Assembly: GCF_963966145.1 (NCBI RefSeq)
Contig: NC_091053.1
Location: 3,720,001-3,784,000 of the forward strand
DNA length: 64,000 bases
Reading direction: 5' to 3'
DNA from: Tenebrio molitor
Lineage: Eukaryota; Arthropoda; Insecta; Coleoptera; Tenebrionidae
Part shown: in pieces, positions 58,354 to 64,000 of the stretch
Numbering within the stretch: position 1 is the stretch's first letter
How the letters are laid out: every line of letters begins with the position of its first letter
Notes under the pieces: model-generated
Databases searched by the model: none
What the model was told of the DNA's origin: nothing
The model's input: only the letters and a program-made list of their open reading frames with translations
Translations under genes and position numbers: made by a program

Positions 58354-58680
58354 TACAGCGTGTATTCGAAATGCATGTCCAAAAACATTGTGAGCTATGT
58401 AAGTTATATGCACGAGCGTAACGGGGACAATAATTACACGAGGGATGAAAAAGAACTTTAGTCTCGTGATATAATACGCTATTATTATTTTGGCCAATGA
58501 AGTTAATCATTCAACTCAGCATGTACACATTAAAAATGAAACTGACAAAACGCTGAATTTTATTAATTTGATAAACTTCAAGTTCTGCCGCTGAAGACTT
58601 GAGTCAAAAATGTGTCAGACTTAAGCTTTGTCAATTGAGTCACAAAATGTCTTGTACCTATTTTTCTAAAACACCCTGTA
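58354..58680. mobile_element. TACAGSGTG-type MITE with internal hairpin
   Basis: The left end TACAGCGTGTATTCGAAA and the right end, reversed, TACAGGGTGTTTTAGAAA give a short TIR of about 17 nt. An inner segment (about 58430-58496) has ATTACACGAGG mirrored by CTCGTGATAT and ends in TACGCTATTATT, as in the AATAG-type hairpins. Confidence 0.55.
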
Positions 58681-58996
58681 TATTGTTTCACTGACACATT
58701 CAAATGTAATATTTTTTATTATACCTGAATCATAATCCCTATTTTTGACACTAAAATGCGTGCGAAAAAGGGCCTTTAAAACCCTAAAGCTTTAAGGGTG
58801 GCTTAGGTAACAACAAATTCACCTACATTTTGAACAATGATAAATAGACATTTATAGAAAATTTATAATAGCAACGAAACAACAACAATTGACCATTTCT
58901 ATATCAACGATTAATGACACAGATTACTTCAGAAAAGATATTTCAATTTGCTTTTTTTATTATAATTTTCACATTGTAGTGCAGGTATAATAAAAA

Positions 58997-59132
58997 ATAG
59001 CGTATGATACACGTTTATAAGGACCTTTAAAGCACTTGCGACGTTAAGAGCACTCCGCAACGCGTCGTGCTCTTAAACTCGTCGCGCGTGCTTTAAAGGC
59101 TTCCTTATAAACTTGTATCATAATATACTATT
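58997..59132. repeat. Foldback repeat, AATAGCGTATGATAC end
   Basis: ATGATACACGTTTATAAGGA, CCTTTAAAGCAC and TTAAGAGCAC are mirrored by GTGCTCTTAA, GTGCTTTAAAGG and TTATAAACTTGTATCAT. Arms are about 55 nt. The right terminus is TATACTATT. Confidence 0.8.
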
Positions 59133-62100
59133 AACCTGTCAGACTGTATCACAAAAATGCATTTAAATCAACCGTCTGTCATATCTATCCTATTCACCCT
59201 TTACTGGAGAAACAAATATTGTTCTGTCTTCAAACCTTCCAGCCTAACAATAATCCCTTCCATTCCTATCTAGTCTATTGTGTTTGAGAAGTTGTATCTA
59301 AACTTTGTTCTGCAAGGGATAATATCTACATTTCGAATCACGTTCTTCATACATTTTAAATACTGACAAAAGTGTACTTTGAACTGACATTTAAGTTGAC
59401 CCCAAAGAAGCTTTACACATGTTTTTAAAATAATCCTTTGTTGTTTGGAATGTTTTAGAACAAATGTCATTAACAAAAGATTGCCCAATTCCATCGTGGA
59501 AACAGAGAAATTCGCCGTAAAAGAGATTGAGCCATCCCCATTACATTATCTCATTTCATTTCGATGTAAAATTGGCGCTGTCTCAACTTATTGCGATCCA
59601 TCAATCACGACCCACACGTTTTTTCGGTTCCTCTGTTACACATGGTGATTTTTTTCCGTCTTGTCATTGCGACTATTTACGACGAGCAGGGAAAAATGGA
59701 ACGAGATCTTGGAAAGTTTGCATTATCACGTCTCGCAAAAGCAAGGACAACTGGAATTGCAAATAATCAATGCCAAACCCACTGGAAATTTCTCTTTTCG
59801 GTGACGAAATTACCGAAAGTCTTCAAGCGAGGCATTATGCAAAGTGAATTATTGGAACAATTTCTTGGGGGAGTCGTTTAGTGAACGTTAGCCCGGGGGC
59901 GTTCAACAGGATCGTATGAGTAAAGAGGGTGTTTTAGTTTTTTCCTCTCGCTGAGAAAACCTGAAGAGCAATCTTAATTTGGAAGAGGGAGGCATCCCCG
60001 CTCGTCGTTTTTTTTTTAAACAACGCTAATTACAAGAGAGGTCATTAAACCTAATTAAAAGTCAACGAATTACAATTTGCAGGAGCACTCTCGAGATGAA
60101 AAGGAGAGAAATAATCTCATATTTCTCTAATTATCGTTTCATTATTTCGCGGCAAGGCGAGGGGTGGGGTGTTCTCGACGTGCGCGGTTTTTCCCCCGAT
60201 TGAATTATGAAAACAGTGCGAATCCCTAATTTTTCGAACGGGAGATCTGACAGGGAACCGGTCAAAGTCCGGGATTTGCCATCGATTCGGTTTTTTCCGC
60301 GGTGCGTTTTAAATTCCCATCAGTGAGATTCGCCCCGGCTTTGGAAATGTTTTCCAGGTTACAAAGTTGCGAACTAACATTTTATGAAATAGTCATTGAT
60401 CATCGCGCAATTTCGGGGATGAAGTCTGGCCGGACGTTTTTGGTAGACGCGTAATTAAATTTCGTTTGAGCTTTTTTTGTCGTTTGTTTCGGGGATTAAA
60501 AATATTCGCCGGAGACCAAACGGGAGTCCGGGAGTCGGCGGCGATGCGGTGAGTTTCTGTGAAGAGTTAACGAGCCAGAAAAACAAAACGAAATAAAATG
60601 GATGACACAAAAGCAATAAGTAACAAAGCGTCGAAGGATTCGAACCGAACAAGGCAGTCGGTGTAAGAATTCTCTATTTATAGAGTCTATATCTTTTGAA
60701 TAAAATTGTCGATCAAGTTTTACGACTGTCGCTGTATACGTCAACGTCAACAGCTCGTAAAATTTGGCACAATTTTATTTATAGCGCGCGTTATGCTGAT
60801 TCCGAATTATTGTATAGGTACGTGGAACGAAAAGGTGAATCGTTTGGACACTACTTTTACGAGGCGAGGTGACATGAAGAATGAAAAATTCACAGTTCGC
60901 TCCGCGATAATACGAGCCGATGGCATTTCTCATCTAAAATGACGCTTTTCTGCTCTTTATTCTATTTTATGGCGCTTCTTTTCGTGTCGGGCGTAACAAG
61001 AGCACAACGAATGGGTCCGTATGGCTATTTAAACGAACACCGATCACAAAATTGTTATTTACATTATATGCAGTAGGCTACATTTTACAGCGCGAGGTTT
61101 CTAGATTGAAACACGAGTGTTTTAACAAAAACCGAGCGATGTAAAATGCCTAACGCATTAGTAATGTATTAATCTTTTTGGCCGACGACCCATTAAGTAC
61201 TTGTTTTCTCAAATTTGAAATTTGTTGTAACCAATAATTTTGCAAAACCTGTCAAAGACTGACATTTAATTAATGAAATGGCAGAAAGTTATCTATTATA
61301 CCGATAACTGACACGCTTACGATTTATACCACAAGATAGCGCCATCAGAAAACAATTAATTTGTGTTCATTTTTGAAAACCGAGCGGATTAATGGTAGCG
61401 GTATCTTGTCTTAGTATAAATGGACTTTACTTGTGCTACGCTAAACATTTTTTTGGACGTTCCAGAAAGCTTAAAATTTTCTTGTTATTTTACACACTGC
61501 GTGCGGTAAAATGACAGACAGTTTGATTAGTGTGTAAAAATCAAGATACCCTAGCTGTTCAAAATGTGTCATTTAGAGTTGAGGAGGCCAAAAATCGATT
61601 TTTCACACGGTCGATCATGTTCATACTCGATCGGGCAAGTGCTTTTGCTCGACGCCGAACGAACGGGTTGATTGTGAAACTGGCGATTTTTATCAGTGCG
61701 TGTCGGTCTGGAGCTGGTAATTTATTCCGGGGTAGTTTCTTTGGCGAAGTTTTTATGAAGGTCTAATTGAAAGTTGGGACATGCTTATAGAAAAATTTCC
61801 AATATTTACTCAACCAAATCGTTTATAAATATTTAAGTAAGGTGTGCGAGTTTATCGGGAGTTCAGTATTAATTTTTCTTTTGCAGACTGGAAAAAATAT
61901 TCTATTTACACGAAAATCGGCACGGGATGATTAAATATACTCGTACATGTTTGAGCAAATTTAACGTTTAATAAATCCAGCGCATCAGATGTATTCACTT
62001 CTTGGGTTTGAATTAGATGGAAAATGAATCGTGTTTCTGCCACATCTCTTACACCTCCCGTATTTACAATTTCAATGTCACCCCCCTCACTACTTACTCA

Positions 62101-62762
62101 ACTTTCTGAACCTGCATCTGGAGTAATAGATTCAAGGCCTCCATCCAAGATTTGATTTTTCTTCGCTGAATGTTTCTTTTACGAACTTATCTTTCAACAC
62201 TGTGAAAAGCTCTCCGTCAGATAATAATCCACGTGACGTTTTTGATTTGAGGAACAAGATAGGAAGTAGCAAAGAAAAACATTTATGTTTGCACTAGCGA
62301 GGAAGTAACTCGTTCCTTTTACTGGTTCCACAAAGGAATTCTAAAAGTCCAGGAATTTGTTTTAATTTTGCAAGCGTTTGAGAAATCGCCATTCAATCTT
62401 CTTTGGAAGGTAGTGATGATTAGTTAGCTTCTAAATAGTGTATAGAAGTAATGAAAATGATCTTCAATGTTTTCAGAAAAATGACCAAGAGCGTGCAAAA
62501 GTTGAAAGAAAGGTTTCTGTAGTCACAAACAAAACTTATCGTAATTCTGACCAAATCAGAGCAGAATAATTTTGAGAAAAAGGCACTAAACAGATTTGAT
62601 AGCAAAAAATATTTTGACAGAGGCACATCGTGAGTATCAGAGAAAGGACTTTTTCCTTAAGGAGAAGTTTTCATTGACGCCACCACGGGTAGCCTTGAAA
62701 AGGTGAGATGTTAAAAAAGGCGACGAAAATATTCCGAAGAATATGGACGCATTTCTCACTGA
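59133..62762. other. Non-coding stretch, 3.6 kb
   Basis: No gene is supported. Overlapping plus-strand frames at 59445-59881 compete in different phases. GC-richer blocks at 60120-60700 are uncharacterised. A GGTTCGAATCC tRNA B-box look-alike (minus strand, near 60640) lacks a T-stem. Confidence 0.45.
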
Positions 62763-63010
62763 GTTGAGAAAATTCTTGACAAGGGTCTGCAACAGCGATT
62801 AGGATGTCACTTTGAGACAAATAATTTATACTCTTCGTCTCAATTTGGATTTAGAGAAAAGAAGTACTATGTATATCCTTGACAGTTTCTCGTTTACTTT
62901 AAAAGTTAAAATAGGTTTAAGATCGCTAAAGGTCCTTTTTTACGAACTGATCCTGCTGTACTGTTGGGGTCGTTTTTATTCAATGAATTATTCCAAACGA
63001 ATTTTGACGC
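62763..63010 (+). pseudogene. LINE reverse-transcriptase remnant
   Basis: At 62766-62864 the frame reads EKILDKGLQQRLGCHFETNN and then SQFGFRE, the finger-region pattern of jockey/CR1-like LINE reverse transcriptases (EK.....RL..H.E.NNL.....QFGFR..RST). A frameshift puts the RST that should follow into the next frame. Further on, YCWGRF followed by RILTLRNVAAS resembles the thumb region (WG...K.L.LQ..A). The catalytic core between them is missing. An old, internally deleted copy. Confidence 0.55.
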
Positions 63011-64000
63011 TCCGTAATGTTGCTGCTAGTGTTCTTGACAAAACATGTTTGCGTTTATCACCGATTGCGCACCAGTGCAGGTTCATGCTTGTCTGCGGTC
63101 TCCAAGATGTAAAAAACTCGTACTTTTATTTTTACATCAAAAATTATTCAACTTAGAGAGGAGCTGCAAATACTTGCAGAAGATTCTGACGGTAATTATG
63201 TGTTACCACAATTATTTGCTGAACATAACTTCGTCTTAAATAAACTAAAATTAAACTAACAAATGTACATGTCTCCTCTGCTGGAGTTGGTTCATTCAGG
63301 CTGTATAAATTTCTTACCCACTAATGTGATTTCATGTTTACTGTGGTATTATCACGTCGAGGACTTGACTGATGTACGTGAATAATTATTATTGATATGC
63401 AGATTCGAAAGTAACACACGATTATTTAAATTTGCTCTTTGGTGGCTCACAGTTTGTTTAAATTTAATTTAATTTGTAATTAAAATTTTTATCAACACTG
63501 AAATCTGACTTTTCATATGAAATTTAATTGCCACTTACGTAAGGGAATCAATAGTCATACTTATTACACAGACGTATTGATTATTTATATTAGTAAAAAA
63601 TTTCTTAAATGAATACTTATAGACATAAGTGTCAATAAAATACAGGTTGACTGACGAAAAACCTTTGACGCTGTATCTTTCTTATTCTTCATCCGATTTG
63701 AATAAATGACACATCAAATGAAATAGTTTGAAAAACACTTCATTATTATCCTATTAGATATTTTTTTCAATATCTATTTTTTGACAGACGATAGCCAACT
63801 TTTTTTTTTCAAATTACACTCTATATATTTTTTTATTCGTTCTTATTAAGAATCTTCTTCTGAATATTCGTACATTAAAAGAAAAAAATTGAAAATCAAA
63901 AATCAAGTAATCAAATTTGTAAACAATAGAAAATCTATTCCAGTTGCTCAAAATTTACTCAATGCTGTTGTAGACACTGTCGATATCTTCTAGAAATGCC
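63011..64000. other. Non-coding AT-rich end of window
   Basis: No gene is supported. A short stretch after the LINE remnant (63130-63260) has an open frame without a recognised family. Confidence 0.45.

Noticed and set aside
59445..59881. Plus-strand gene
   Set aside because: Three overlapping frames in different phases with no domain support.
60630..60655. tRNA gene suggested by a GGTTCGAATCC B-box on the minus strand
   Set aside because: The bases around it cannot form a T-stem and no A-box or acceptor stem is found at the right distance.

Overview
This looks like nuclear DNA of an insect, most probably a beetle. The basis is AT-rich sequence, introns of 46-64 nt, a tandem family of ionotropic receptor (IR) genes, and a background of Tc1/mariner-type miniature elements, foldback repeats and RLE-type non-LTR retrotransposons. 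The beetle call is an inference from the overall look; no single gene here fixes the species.

Left third (1-23.4 kb): seven IR-type chemoreceptor units in head-to-tail array, all on the minus strand. Six appear intact (68-2069, 3210-5177, 7018-8988, 13309-15312, 16543-18556, 21425-23418; 607-620 residues). One (9235-12165) is a multiply disabled pseudogene. All share a four-exon structure: exon 1 of 1077-1098 nt ends in phase 0 just after TM1; exon 2 is exactly 278 nt and carries the pore-side segment and TM3; exon 3 is 251-257 nt; exon 4 is 212-230 nt and carries TM4. The apparent reading-frame breaks inside four intact genes are short introns, not damage. Each protein has a signal peptide, a divergent amino-terminal half, a split ligand-binding domain that keeps the T/S-x-x-R arginine of S1, and three membrane segments. 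These are expected to be neuronal membrane cation channels gated by external chemicals; ligands cannot be read from sequence. The second gene is a mosaic: its 5' half is nearly identical to the first gene and its 3' half matches the third, as expected from unequal crossing-over or gene conversion.

Intron 3 of the pseudogene holds a decayed Crypton-like tyrosine-recombinase fragment. Its two flanks recur joined together at 24.2 kb, which suggests the outer ends of the mobile unit and an internally deleted derivative.

Right two thirds (23.4-64 kb): almost no coding sequence. It holds a 5'-truncated RLE-type non-LTR retrotransposon with a long open frame (about 42380-44686), a short fragment of the same family at 23711-24000, a 2.4-kb long-TIR element with nested insertions (28960-31334), a Tc1-like MITE whose empty site survives elsewhere in the window (57150-57562), a 16-nt target-duplication retroposon (34910-35160), a foldback family with three copies (35 kb, 48 kb, 51 kb), dispersed hairpins ending in AATAG(T/C)-type motifs, a minisatellite (50.9-51.4 kb) and a LINE reverse-transcriptase remnant (62.8 kb). 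A GC-rich island at 32.5-33.1 kb with CRE-like sites and a good splice donor may be the first exon and promoter of a minus-strand gene whose body lies to the left or outside the window. The rest may be intergenic or a long intron.
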